This document shows positions 1 to 6,666 of a DNA stretch of 9,340 nt, in pieces. The stretch is taken from assembly GCA_002344345.1 (NCBI GenBank), contig DDTL01000093.1, positions 1-9,340 on the forward strand, read 5' to 3'. The stretch's first letter is position 1, and each line of letters begins with the position of its first letter. Under the pieces are notes generated by a model that saw only the letters and a list, made by a program, of their open reading frames with translations, ran no database searches and had not been told where the DNA came from. This DNA is from Saprospiraceae bacterium UBA2365 (GTDB taxonomy: Bacteria > Bacteroidota > Bacteroidia > Chitinophagales > Saprospiraceae). Made by a program: the position numbers and the translations under genes.

Positions 1-139
1 CTAGTATACAACATTGAATAATCATATAATTCTGGTAGGATAGTTTTTATTTTCAAATCATAAGCGTAATGGTATTTACAAACTTAACATGATGAAATGA
101 CTTTAAAAATTTATTCACCTCAACAAAATTTTAGATAGA

Positions 140-1564
140 ATGAAACGGAATTTATTACTTTTAGTGCTTGCAGTTATTTTTTTAATGCCTGCTTTCGGGC
201 AGAAAAAAAGCAATTATGAATTGAAATTTGAGTTTGATCATTATTCCAATGATACTTTGTTGCTTGCTTATTTTTACGGGGATAAACAATTGATCAAAGA
301 TACGATATTGGCACAGCCTGGCAAAAAATTCGTTTATTCGGGAACAGATACTTTGGATGCAGGTATATATATTCTGATGTTTTTCCCAGATAAAAAGTTT
401 ATACAGTTCATTATCAATGATCAGGAAAAATTTTTCACCATCAAGGGTGATTACAAAGATTTAAGTTCACTTAAATTTAAAGGTTCCAAAGACAATGAAC
501 TATTTTATACCTACATGGATTTCCTGTCTGAAAAACGTGAAATAGCTGACACCCTCAATGCGCATCGCAAAAAAGCAGTGGAATTTCGTCAAGACACAAC
601 AGCCATTGACCTCCAACTAAAAGAATTGGAAATGAATGTGTTGGCTTACCAGAATGATCTGGTTCAAAAAAACCCCGAGTCAATTACCGCTTTGATGCTG
701 CTTGGCAATAAAGACATTGATATTCCAGCGTTGGATGTTGCAGCAGAGGAATTACAAAGAGCCAGGTTCTATTACTACAGAAAACACTTTTTTGATCATA
801 TAGACTTTTCGAATCCTGCCCTGATTCGGACGCCTTTTTTATATAATAAAATTGAAAGATACCTGGATCAACTTACTGTCCAGATTCCGGATACGATCAG
901 CCAAACCATTGATGAAATTCTCTTAAAAATGGAACCGGCCAACGAAACCTGGAAATTTTATGTTTCGCATTTTCTGAATAAATATGCCAAGAGTCTGGTG
1001 ATAGGAATGGATGCTGTGTACGTACACATGGTGGATCAGTATTATTCGAAAGGCAGAACGACATGGGTTGCAAAAGAAACCCTCGAGAAGATCATCGACA
1101 ATGCAGAAAAGCTTAGACCTACCTTGCTGGGGAAAATTGCCGAAGATGTGACACTTTATACCGAGGACAAGCAGCCGGTCAGAATTCACGATATCCAATC
1201 GGATTACCTCGTGTTGTTTTTTTGGGCGCCTGATTGCGGACATTGCAAGCAAAGTATGCCGGACATTGTTAAATTCAGTGAAAAATTCAAGGATAAGGGC
1301 GTGAAAGTCGTGGCTGTTTGTACCAAAGGACGTGATAAAGTCGCTGAATGCTGGGATTTTGTAAAAGAAAAAAATATGGGCGTTTTCTATTATAACCTGA
1401 CGGATGAACTTTACAGATCCAGGTATCATGTAAAATATGATGTTCGTACCACTCCCAAAGTATTTATTTTGGACAAAGACAAAAAAATTATCCTGAAAAA
1501 TGTAGCCGGTGAAAAACTCGATGAAGTAATGACTGAAGTAATGAAAAATGATGGGAAAATGTAA
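140..1564 (+). CDS. Exported TlpA-like thioredoxin-fold protein (probable DUF4369/DUF5106 N-terminal region)
   Basis: A 474-residue protein with a clear signal peptide (Lys-Arg, a hydrophobic stretch at residues 4-18, then AFGQ), so it should act outside the cytoplasm. The C-terminal third (about 335-470) is a thioredoxin fold. It has the redox motif WAPDCGHC with Cys366 and Cys369, and a cis-proline motif TTPK at 437-440, so it should reduce or exchange protein disulfides like TlpA/ResA. The N-terminal region (about 25-115) looks like the beta-rich DUF4369-type domain. The helical middle (about 120-320) resembles the DUF5106-type segment common in secreted Bacteroidota thioredoxins. The domain names come from family recognition, not a search. 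Two further cysteines (394, 404) lie in the thioredoxin domain. It stands alone, convergent to the sigma/FecR pair, with no visible operon partner. The ATG is supported by the signal peptide beginning directly at it. The physiological substrate is unknown. Confidence 0.85.
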   Translation: MKRNLLLLVLAVIFLMPAFGQKKSNYELKFEFDHYSNDTLLLAYFYGDKQLIKDTILAQPGKKFVYSGTDTLDAGIYILMFFPDKKFIQFIINDQEKFFTIKGDYKDLSSLKFKGSKDNELFYTYMDFLSEKREIADTLNAHRKKAVEFRQDTTAIDLQLKELEMNVLAYQNDLVQKNPESITALMLLGNKDIDIPALDVAAEELQRARFYYYRKHFFDHIDFSNPALIRTPFLYNKIERYLDQLTVQIPDTISQTIDEILLKMEPANETWKFYVSHFLNKYAKSLVIGMDAVYVHMVDQYYSKGRTTWVAKETLEKIIDNAEKLRPTLLGKIAEDVTLYTEDKQPVRIHDIQSDYLVLFFWAPDCGHCKQSMPDIVKFSEKFKDKGVKVVAVCTKGRDKVAECWDFVKEKNMGVFYYNLTDELYRSRYHVKYDVRTTPKVFILDKDKKIILKNVAGEKLDEVMTEVMKNDGKM

Positions 1565-1612
1565 ATTGATATACAATGTCAGTTTAAGCTGATATCATTG
1601 AAAAGTATCTTG

Positions 1613-1645
1613 AAGGGGCAGTTTATGAATAAAAAATTGCCCTTT
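1613..1645 (+). terminator. Probable terminator downstream of the thioredoxin-like gene
   Basis: A hairpin of 12 paired positions begins about 50 bases after the stop codon. The left arm AAGGGGCAGTTT (1613-1624) pairs with AAATTGCCCTTT (1634-1645), with two G-U wobbles and a 9-base loop. The right arm ends in TTT followed by CTCAT, so the U-tract is short and termination may be weak. A smaller bulged hairpin (CAATG-TCAG with CTGA-tat-CATTG, 1574-1600) lies just upstream. Confidence 0.5.
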
Positions 1646-1743
1646 CTCATATGTATTAGTGATTGAACACGGTTTGGAATTTTTTTTGACCAATGTTTTC
1701 TTCAATGAATGATCACTGAAGAGGACGAGCCGACATCAATTAG

Positions 1744-2112
1744 GAAAAGGAATCAAAAACAATGAACTCCGGTGAATGGTTTCAACTTCGGTCTTTTACT
1801 CTAAAATCATGGATCATTGTTCATCCGCATAAGACAGAATTCCATATTCATCAATTTTTTGATAATGAATCCAAAGTCAAATCAAAGAATACCAAAAATC
1901 ATTAATATGATAGACAACTTCTGTCTATTAAGCATCAGACCTCCAAAACTGCTGTTGAATACAATCATTTTTCAGGAGATCATGAAAAGGCAAAAATGAT
2001 CAGTTTTGGACATAACAAAAATGGTAAAAACCTTGATAGCGAATATTTTTATAAGCTTGATATTAAGGCCAATATTAGTGATGTGTTATCAATGATTTGC
2101 CGGCTGCTTTAG
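1744..2112 (+). pseudogene. Broken reading frame, possibly a transposase remnant
   Basis: One frame is open from 1744 to 2109 except for a single TAA at 1903. Its only early ATG is at 1762, giving a 47-codon piece before the stop. After the stop, 68 further codons run to a TAG at 2110, with no ATG at their beginning. The second part includes the segment ISFGHNKNGKNLD, preceded by HQTSK and EYNHFSGDHEK. This resembles, by eye, the region around the first catalytic Asp in IS4/IS1634-type DDE transposases (DTTS...Y...GxSKDGRxDL), with the Asp itself apparently lost. No matching terminal inverted repeats or target duplication were found, and most of the protein would be missing. It could also be a chance open frame in A/T-rich DNA. 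Confidence 0.3.
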
Positions 2113-2182
2113 CTGCAGTATATTTAATATAAGACCAGCGTTGATTGTAGCTTGTTGAAGCACAGTGAATCAGAAGAGAACC

Positions 2183-3268
2183 CTATTTTGGAGTAAGTGT
2201 CAACAGTTCGAAGCAGTCAGGACAGGTTTGTCTGTATTCCACTTTAGCAACTGACCCAAGTTCTTTCAGGAATTCTTCCAATGAATGATCCGGATATTTT
2301 GTAAGGTCAATTGGAATTTTTGCATTGAAGCGGAATTGGCCCCAGGGAGCTGTGTTGAATTTACCTGCATACCTGGTATTCAATTCATCGATGATATTTG
2401 CAATAGTGGTATAGACCGTTTTGTCCACAGGAGGTTCTTCTTTTGGCGGAGGTGGCAATTCCACAGGTTTTTCTTCAACAACAGGCGGTTCAATAATAAC
2501 AGGCTCAGGTTCTTTCTTTTCCACAATAGCGGGAGGTATTGGTTCAGGTATCAACGCTGGTTCAACTGGTGTGACATTGGTAAAGCCTTTTCCGTCGTAA
2601 CTATAACTTTCACCTTCATTTACGATCACGCTATTTTTTTCATTGGCCAATTCAAAGAATTTGATCAATCCTTCAATGTTGGAAACCACGGTTTGGATGC
2701 TGTCAAGCTGTCTGATCTCAAAAATAGTACCCAGTACTCTGGTTCCGGTTTTACCTGATACGACAATGAAAGGTAATTGGTCATTTTTACTCACTTCAAT
2801 CCGGGCATTTCCGTCCAGGTAGATCATTCTTTCCTTTACCTTTTTACTGATCCTTGTAAAATACTTCATTTTGGAATTCGGCCCCAATTCTACCAGCGAC
2901 TTGTCAGGAAGTTCAATTTTTGTTGTGTTATTTGCCGTAACAATTTCTTTATATAATGGTTCGGGCCATAACACCCAAAATGCAACAGCAACAAGAATGA
3001 ATAATGAGGCAGCAATCGCCGTCCATTTGAGATGGATGATTTTCCCTTTCGGTTTTTCTTCCTGTATCTGATCATCGATTTCAGTCCATTTTTCCAATGG
3101 ATCGAAAAGTTGTATGTCCTCTAAATGCTCAACTGAATATATTTCTCTGACGGACTCAAATAATGCCTCATTATCCGGAGAAGCACTTCTCCAGGCATTC
3201 AAGGCATTTGATTCTTCGTTAGTTAAGTTGCCCTGCAGATATTTTATTATTTTATGCAGTTGATCCAA
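2183..3268 (-). CDS. FecR-family anti-sigma factor with proline-rich linker
   Basis: A 361-residue single-span membrane protein. Residues 1-75 are the cytoplasmic part expected to bind the sigma factor (pattern KYLQGNLTNEES...W). Residues 83-101 are the membrane helix. Residues about 108-225 are the FecR domain (TTKIELPDKSLVELGPNS, LDGNARIEV, GTRVLGTIFEI). A Pro/Glu/Val-rich linker follows at 233-283. The last 75 residues resemble the DUF4974/STN-like domain that normally contacts a TonB-dependent receptor (ANIIDELNTRY, DHSLEEFLKELG). The C-terminal domain holds a CPDC pair (349, 352). The start is TTG: no in-frame ATG lies between the upstream stop and this codon, and the next Met is residue 134. 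It lies 55 bases after the sigma gene on the same strand and is almost certainly cotranscribed. By family it should hold the sigma factor inactive until a periplasmic signal arrives. No TonB-dependent receptor gene follows, so its partner is unknown. Confidence 0.85.
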   Translation of the reverse strand: MDQLHKIIKYLQGNLTNEESNALNAWRSASPDNEALFESVREIYSVEHLEDIQLFDPLEKWTEIDDQIQEEKPKGKIIHLKWTAIAASLFILVAVAFWVLWPEPLYKEIVTANNTTKIELPDKSLVELGPNSKMKYFTRISKKVKERMIYLDGNARIEVSKNDQLPFIVVSGKTGTRVLGTIFEIRQLDSIQTVVSNIEGLIKFFELANEKNSVIVNEGESYSYDGKGFTNVTPVEPALIPEPIPPAIVEKKEPEPVIIEPPVVEEKPVELPPPPKEEPPVDKTVYTTIANIIDELNTRYAGKFNTAPWGQFRFNAKIPIDLTKYPDHSLEEFLKELGSVAKVEYRQTCPDCFELLTLTPK

Positions 3269-3323
3269 AAAATTCTTATTTGATAAATTTGACGAAAGTA
3301 ATTCTAAATCTCACATTTATAAA

Positions 3324-3848
3324 TTAAAATAATTCATTTTTTTTCTTATTTAATATCTCTCTTATTTGAATGACAGCCTTTGCTACATTATCTTCAACAG
3401 CTCTTTCTGAAATATTTATATATTTTGCTATTTCTGCATATGTCAGACCTTCAAATTTTGACAATTCAAAAATCTGCTTGCGTTTTGGCTTAAGAGACTC
3501 AAGCGCTTCCTTGATAGCTAGTCTGATTGCCAGATCTTTTTGTACGTTCAGGTCATACTCATTATCTTCAACAGCCTGACCGTCGACTTGTTCAAGATCG
3601 GTTATTTTAGATGTTCTTCGATAATGGTCGGAAATGGCATTTTTTACCATGGTGAAGAGGTAATTTCTTAGTGACACCTTGATGTCAGTGTCATCTCTGC
3701 GCATCCAGATTTTTACAAATACGTTTTGAACTATCTCGTTGCTCAACTCCCAATCCTTTGTCTTGGTATATGCATAGTTGACCAGTAAGTTATAGTTCTC
3801 AGCATAAAATGCTTTGAAAACGGCCTTGTTAGTTAACTCTGGAGGCAT
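3324..3848 (-). CDS. ECF-type RNA polymerase sigma factor
   Basis: A 174-residue protein of usual ECF length. Region 2 spans about residues 11-78 (FYAENYNLLVNYAYTKT, NEIVQNVFVKIW, RNYLFTMVKNAISDHYR), which binds core polymerase and the -10 element. Region 4 spans about 112-165 (LESLKPKRKQIFELSKFEG, then the helix-turn-helix LTYAEIAKYINISERAVEDN) for -35 recognition. Only a short acidic linker separates them (about 83-100). This is the typical Bacteroidota form paired with FecR. It lies upstream of the FecR-like gene on the same strand. A strong promoter match begins 28 bases before the ATG. The regulon cannot be read from the sequence. In this family the target is often an adjacent outer-membrane uptake operon, which is absent here. 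Confidence 0.92.
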   Translation of the reverse strand: MPPELTNKAVFKAFYAENYNLLVNYAYTKTKDWELSNEIVQNVFVKIWMRRDDTDIKVSLRNYLFTMVKNAISDHYRRTSKITDLEQVDGQAVEDNEYDLNVQKDLAIRLAIKEALESLKPKRKQIFELSKFEGLTYAEIAKYINISERAVEDNVAKAVIQIREILNKKKNELF

Positions 3849-3876
3849 TAAAAAAATTACAAATCAAAACAGTGGC

Positions 3877-3909
3877 CAAAATTACGTAAAAAAATGGTTT
3901 TGATCCAAA
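3877..3909 (-). promoter_or_regulatory. Bacteroidota-type promoter for the sigma/FecR operon
   Basis: Read on the minus strand, TTTG (3909-3906) is followed after 21 bases by TAATTTTG (3884-3877), an exact match to the TAnnTTTG -7 element used by the primary sigma factor in Bacteroides-type bacteria. The ATG lies 28 bases further on. A 10-base palindrome AAACATGTTT (3911-3920) sits just upstream of the -33 element and might bind a regulator, or may be chance. Confidence 0.55.
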
Positions 3910-4050
3910 TAAACATGTTTTTAAATCGAAATAACCTTTAATCTTTACATTATTGATGGATTAAAAATGCAATTTTTTTTATGAAGAAGCTCCTTATGGT
4001 CGGGATATTTTGTATTTGTTTGAAGTCAGTGTTAACTTTGAAAAACAGTT

Positions 4051-4524
4051 TTATTCGCTGTCAACCTGACTGTATCCGGATAAATATCTTTTGAGAAATT
4101 CAAAAGCTACCTCCAGATTTGACTGTGCAGCCGGAGTTAGTTCTTCTATAAAATCAAATGAATAGGCTTTGATATGCAAAACGTAAGTTTCGGGGAATTT
4201 CAGATAAATTTTCTGGCAAAGATCCAGGACAAAACCTACTGAAACAGCATGCATGGAAAATTCAATCGAGCTGTTGTCAGCAGCAATTTTTTCGAGTTTA
4301 TAGCTATCGATCTCATCAACAATGGAAGCATCGACAAAAATAACTTGTTCATATCCGGCAATGATCTCTGCATCCTCAATATTGAGTTGATAATTGCAGT
4401 CCAGACTGATTTGCCCGGTGCCAATTGTCTGCACCCATTCTTCACACAGGTCAATAAACCGGGCGCCCAATCCGTCGTCCTGTCTGCCTGGGTTGCCATA
4501 ACCGTAAATGAGTGTTTTTTTCAT
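4051..4524 (-). CDS. hoxW: [NiFe]-hydrogenase maturation endopeptidase (HoxW-like)
   Basis: A 157-residue protein of the HybD/HycI/HoxW peptidase family. It begins with the family signature GYGNPGRQDDGLG (residues 8-20). The three Ni-sensing positions of HybD-type proteases align with Asp17, Asp65 (VIFVDA) and His92 (FSMHAVS). The enzyme acts in the cytoplasm: it recognises HoxH carrying Ni and cuts off its C-terminal tail so the active site closes and HoxY can bind. Context supports HoxH as the target, since hoxW is the next gene on the same strand, 122 bases after hoxH, as in the Ralstonia eutropha order F-U-Y-H-W. A terminator lies between hoxH and hoxW, so hoxW probably has its own promoter or depends on read-through. 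The final residues after about 150 are not conserved. The family is secure; the hox assignment rests on context. Confidence 0.88.
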   Translation of the reverse strand: MKKTLIYGYGNPGRQDDGLGARFIDLCEEWVQTIGTGQISLDCNYQLNIEDAEIIAGYEQVIFVDASIVDEIDSYKLEKIAADNSSIEFSMHAVSVGFVLDLCQKIYLKFPETYVLHIKAYSFDFIEELTPAAQSNLEVAFEFLKRYLSGYSQVDSE

Positions 4525-4558
4525 ACAATGGTTTTATTTTCGAAGCATATTCTGCTAA

Positions 4559-4587
4559 TAAATCTATTAATACATCGTTTTTTCAAA
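4559..4587 (-). promoter_or_regulatory. Candidate promoter for hoxW
   Basis: On the minus strand, TTTG (4587-4584) is followed after 17 bases by TAGATTTA (4566-4559), which matches TAnnTTTG except at the last base. It lies downstream of the hoxH terminator and 34 bases before the hoxW ATG, where a separate promoter would be needed. The -33 element lies inside a perfect inverted repeat, TCGTTTTTT-C-AAAAAACGA (4575-4593). A/T richness makes chance matches likely. Confidence 0.35.
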
Positions 4588-4593
4588 AAACGA
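4575..4593. repeat. Perfect 9-base inverted repeat upstream of hoxW
   Basis: TCGTTTTTT and AAAAAACGA flank one central C. It lies between the hoxH terminator and the hoxW start and overlaps the candidate -33 element. It may be an operator or part of the transcript end of hoxH. The arms are mostly A/T, so the RNA hairpin would be weak. Confidence 0.4.
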
Positions 4594-4597
4594 ACAT

Positions 4598-4628
4598 AAA
4601 AAAAGCCCGTCGGCAATGACGGACTTTT
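4598..4628 (-). terminator. Intrinsic terminator after hoxH
   Basis: On the minus strand the arm AAAAGTCCGTC (4628-4618) pairs with GACGGGCTTTT (4611-4601) around the loop ATTGCC, giving 11 pairs including one G-U. The run of T continues to 4598 (seven T in total, four in the stem). Read on the plus strand the G-U pair becomes a C-A mismatch, so the minus direction fits better. It begins 18 bases after the hoxH stop codon and should end or attenuate the hoxFUYH transcript before hoxW. Confidence 0.8.
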
Positions 4629-4646
4629 CTAATTAATCTTATCATT

Positions 4647-6095
4647 TTATGACCTGTAATGGTCTACAATTTCACCATTAACATTGAAAAGTTTGATATC
4701 CAAAGGCATTTGTCCCATAGCATGCGTTGCACAACTCAGGCACGGGTCATAGGCTCTGATAGCAATTTCCACAGCATTTTTCATCGGTTCTGTGATCTGT
4801 GACTGACCTGTCATCATTTTTTTTGCAACATAATTGACCGATCTGTTCATCGGTTCATTGTTGTTGGTCGTCGAAACGATGAGGTTGGCCAATGTGATCT
4901 GATCATTGTCATTGATTTCATAGTGATGGAACAAAGTTCCCCTTGGTGCTTCGATCAGACCAACACCTTTATGTAGTTTTGTTCCTTTGATCACCAGGTC
5001 ATCTTTTTGCAAATCCGGATCGAGCAACAATTCTTTAATCACTTCACCAGCATGCAGCAACTCTATCAATCTTGCCCAATGTGTATGCAGGCAATAATTA
5101 TTTGGTTTGCCATTGGTGTGGGCTTTGTACAATTCAAACTCCTGCTGCGCCAGTTTGGATGGAATAAAGTCACAGGTGTTCAAACGTGCCAGAGGCCCAA
5201 CGCGGTACCATCCGTTTTCTTTTCCTATATGCTTCAGATAAGGGAATTTCATATAACTCCAGCTTCTGACTTCTTCTTCGATGTAATGGTTATAGTCCTG
5301 GTAGTCAACATCATCCAGAATGCGTTTTCCTTCAGCATCAACAGCCCTGAGTACGCCGTGATAAAAATCCAATGCACCGTCTTTCCTCACAAGACTGAAA
5401 TGATTGGATGGGAAATGAGCGAAATTGTCCACAAACTCCTTATTGTTCATATAATAGTCCTTGAACAATTGGACGGCATCATAAGCCCATTGGATCATTG
5501 TATCGATGTTCAGAGGATCTGCACCTTTCAGGAGTATATCCCTTTCTTCAATCGGCAGATTTTTGTTGATACCACCAGGGATAGCCCCGGTTCCGTGGAT
5601 TTTTTTACCAGCAGTGAAGTGAATAACTTCCTGACCGAATTTTCTCATCAACACAGCTTTCGTTGCCAGTTCAGGGAATTTCACTGCCAATCCAACAACA
5701 TTTCGTGTGGCAGGATCTGAATCATATCCCAACAGAAAATCCGGTGCTGAAAGATGAAAGAAATGGAGAGAATGGGATTGGAACATTTGTCCGTAATGCA
5801 TCAATCTCCTCATTTTTTCACCGGTAGCTGTCAAACCATGGCCTGTTCCGGCGCCAACGATCACGTCCAGGGCTTTGGCTGCTGCCAGGTGATGACTCAC
5901 CGGACAAATGCCGCACAACCGCTGTACCAATACCGGTGCTTCCCAGTAAGGGCGTCCCTGAACAAATCGTTCAAATCCGCGGAATTCTACAATATGCAGC
6001 CTGGTTTGAGCTACATTGAGGTTGTCATCGAGGTGGATGGTCACTTTTCCGTGTCCTTCAACTCTGGTTACGGGTTCTATTGTTACTTTTTGCAT
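4647..6095 (-). CDS. hoxH: NAD-reducing [NiFe]-hydrogenase large subunit HoxH
   Basis: The catalytic subunit carrying the Ni-Fe(CN)2CO centre that splits or forms H2 in the cytoplasm. From the ATG at 6095 it has 482 residues, close to the 488 of Ralstonia eutropha HoxH. The N-terminal PVTRVEGHGK motif (8-17) is followed by RLCGICPVSHH with Cys61 and Cys64, and near the C-terminus DPCLSCATH with Cys452 and Cys455, the four Ni ligands. After His458 a tail of exactly 24 residues remains, the part removed by the HoxW-type peptidase. RGFERFVQG, IPGGINKNL and EAPRGTLFHHY are characteristic of group 3d. A TTG at 6113 would add six residues and overlap the end of hoxY. I prefer the ATG because it places PVTR at the distance from the start seen in known HoxH proteins. 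The ATG lies 10 bases after the hoxY stop, implying one transcript. No catalytic residue appears to be missing. Confidence 0.95.
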   Translation of the reverse strand: MQKVTIEPVTRVEGHGKVTIHLDDNLNVAQTRLHIVEFRGFERFVQGRPYWEAPVLVQRLCGICPVSHHLAAAKALDVIVGAGTGHGLTATGEKMRRLMHYGQMFQSHSLHFFHLSAPDFLLGYDSDPATRNVVGLAVKFPELATKAVLMRKFGQEVIHFTAGKKIHGTGAIPGGINKNLPIEERDILLKGADPLNIDTMIQWAYDAVQLFKDYYMNNKEFVDNFAHFPSNHFSLVRKDGALDFYHGVLRAVDAEGKRILDDVDYQDYNHYIEEEVRSWSYMKFPYLKHIGKENGWYRVGPLARLNTCDFIPSKLAQQEFELYKAHTNGKPNNYCLHTHWARLIELLHAGEVIKELLLDPDLQKDDLVIKGTKLHKGVGLIEAPRGTLFHHYEINDNDQITLANLIVSTTNNNEPMNRSVNYVAKKMMTGQSQITEPMKNAVEIAIRAYDPCLSCATHAMGQMPLDIKLFNVNGEIVDHYRS

Positions 6096-6105
6096 AGTTT
6101 TTAGT

Positions 6106-6654
6106 TTAATCAAACTTAATTAATTCATAAGGAATTTTCAGTTCATTGCCGGTTACAAGCGCTACTACAGCTTCCCAGATCAAATCCGCTCTTGGAGGAC
6201 AACCCGGGAGGAAGTAGTCTATCTTTACTATCTCGTGTAATGGATATACCTTGTCAAGGATGATAGGCAATTCTTCATCATTGGGTATGATCCTTTCAGT
6301 ATTATCTCTTACTGTTACTCCACCGAAATATGCTTCTTCAAGGCATTCCCTGACTGGTATGCCGTTTCTCATGGCAGGCAGTCCTCCCATGATGGCACAT
6401 TCACCCAAAGATATAAGGATTTTACAATTTTTCCTAAAATCTTTAAGTACTTCAATGTTTTCACTGTTGCAACAACCACCTTCTATAATTCCTATGTCAC
6501 AAGGTTGGGTAAATGTTTTAATGTCAGTGATGGGTGATTTATTGAAATCGACAAGTTCGATCAGCTGAAGAATCCTGTCATCTATATCCAGAACAGACAT
6601 GTGGCATCCAAAACATCCTGCCAGTGAAGCCGTTGCTACTATTGGTTTACTCAT
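6106..6654 (-). CDS. hoxY: NAD-reducing [NiFe]-hydrogenase small subunit HoxY
   Basis: A 182-residue small subunit that holds the single [4Fe-4S] cluster nearest the Ni-Fe site and passes electrons from HoxH to HoxU/HoxF. The four ligands are visible: Cys14 and Cys17 (LAGCFGCHMS), Cys86 (SLGECAIMGG) and Cys152 (FLPGCPPR). The motif LDIDDRILQL matches the group 3d small subunit, and there is no twin-arginine signal or medial/distal cluster region, so this is a soluble enzyme. It is shorter than Ralstonia eutropha HoxY (209 residues) because it lacks that protein's N-terminal extension. An extra Cys-Cys pair occurs at 61-62 (EGGCCNSENIE). It sits 12 bases after hoxU and 10 bases before hoxH, all on one strand. 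Confidence 0.95.
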   Translation of the reverse strand: MSKPIVATASLAGCFGCHMSVLDIDDRILQLIELVDFNKSPITDIKTFTQPCDIGIIEGGCCNSENIEVLKDFRKNCKILISLGECAIMGGLPAMRNGIPVRECLEEAYFGGVTVRDNTERIIPNDEELPIILDKVYPLHEIVKIDYFLPGCPPRADLIWEAVVALVTGNELKIPYELIKFD

Positions 6655-6666
6655 CTTTCTTGAATT

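Larger units (their letters stand above)
1565..2182. other. Gene-poor stretch between convergent genes
   Basis: About 620 bases with no intact gene that I can support. It contains the hairpins at 1574-1600 and 1613-1645. It also has an imperfect inverted repeat at 1700-1721 (CTTCAaTGA / TCAcTGAAG around ATGA), and the broken reading frame at 1744-2112 listed separately. A 60-codon frame at 1817-1999 is A/T-rich, has no family resemblance, and overlaps the broken frame; I do not call it a gene. No tRNA or rRNA signature is visible. Confidence 0.6.

Noticed and set aside
1..139. Search for a promoter of the thioredoxin-like gene
   Set aside because: TAGTTTTT at 41-48 resembles a -7 box, but the only TTG upstream is 24 bases away and the last base does not match. 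Too weak to list.
923..1576. Long minus-strand reading frame (217 codons) opposite the thioredoxin-like gene
   Set aside because: It lies fully antisense to a gene with a signal peptide and a recognisable redox motif, has no family motif, and is rich in Phe/His/Ile as expected from reverse-strand translation.
1817..1999. 60-codon plus-strand frame in the gene-poor stretch
   Set aside because: A/T-rich, with no recognised motif or promoter; it overlaps the more coherent broken frame at 1744-2112.
2285..2758. Plus-strand reading frame (157 codons) opposite the FecR-like gene
   Set aside because: Its Phe/Arg/Trp-rich composition is the reverse complement of the Pro/Glu-rich linker, and no family is recognised.
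3849..4050. Search for a terminator or small RNA between hoxW and the sigma factor gene
   Set aside because: Only weak A/T hairpins are visible on the minus strand. Nothing beyond the sigma promoter could be supported, so I cannot say whether hoxW reads through into the sigma gene.
5007..5720. Plus-strand reading frame (237 codons) opposite hoxH
   Set aside because: It is antisense to strongly conserved HoxH sequence, lacks any domain signature, and is a shadow of the hoxH codon pattern.
6096..6113. TTG start for hoxH, six residues earlier
   Set aside because: It overlaps the hoxY stop region and adds residues not seen before the PVTRVEGHGK motif in known HoxH. The ATG at 6095 fits better.
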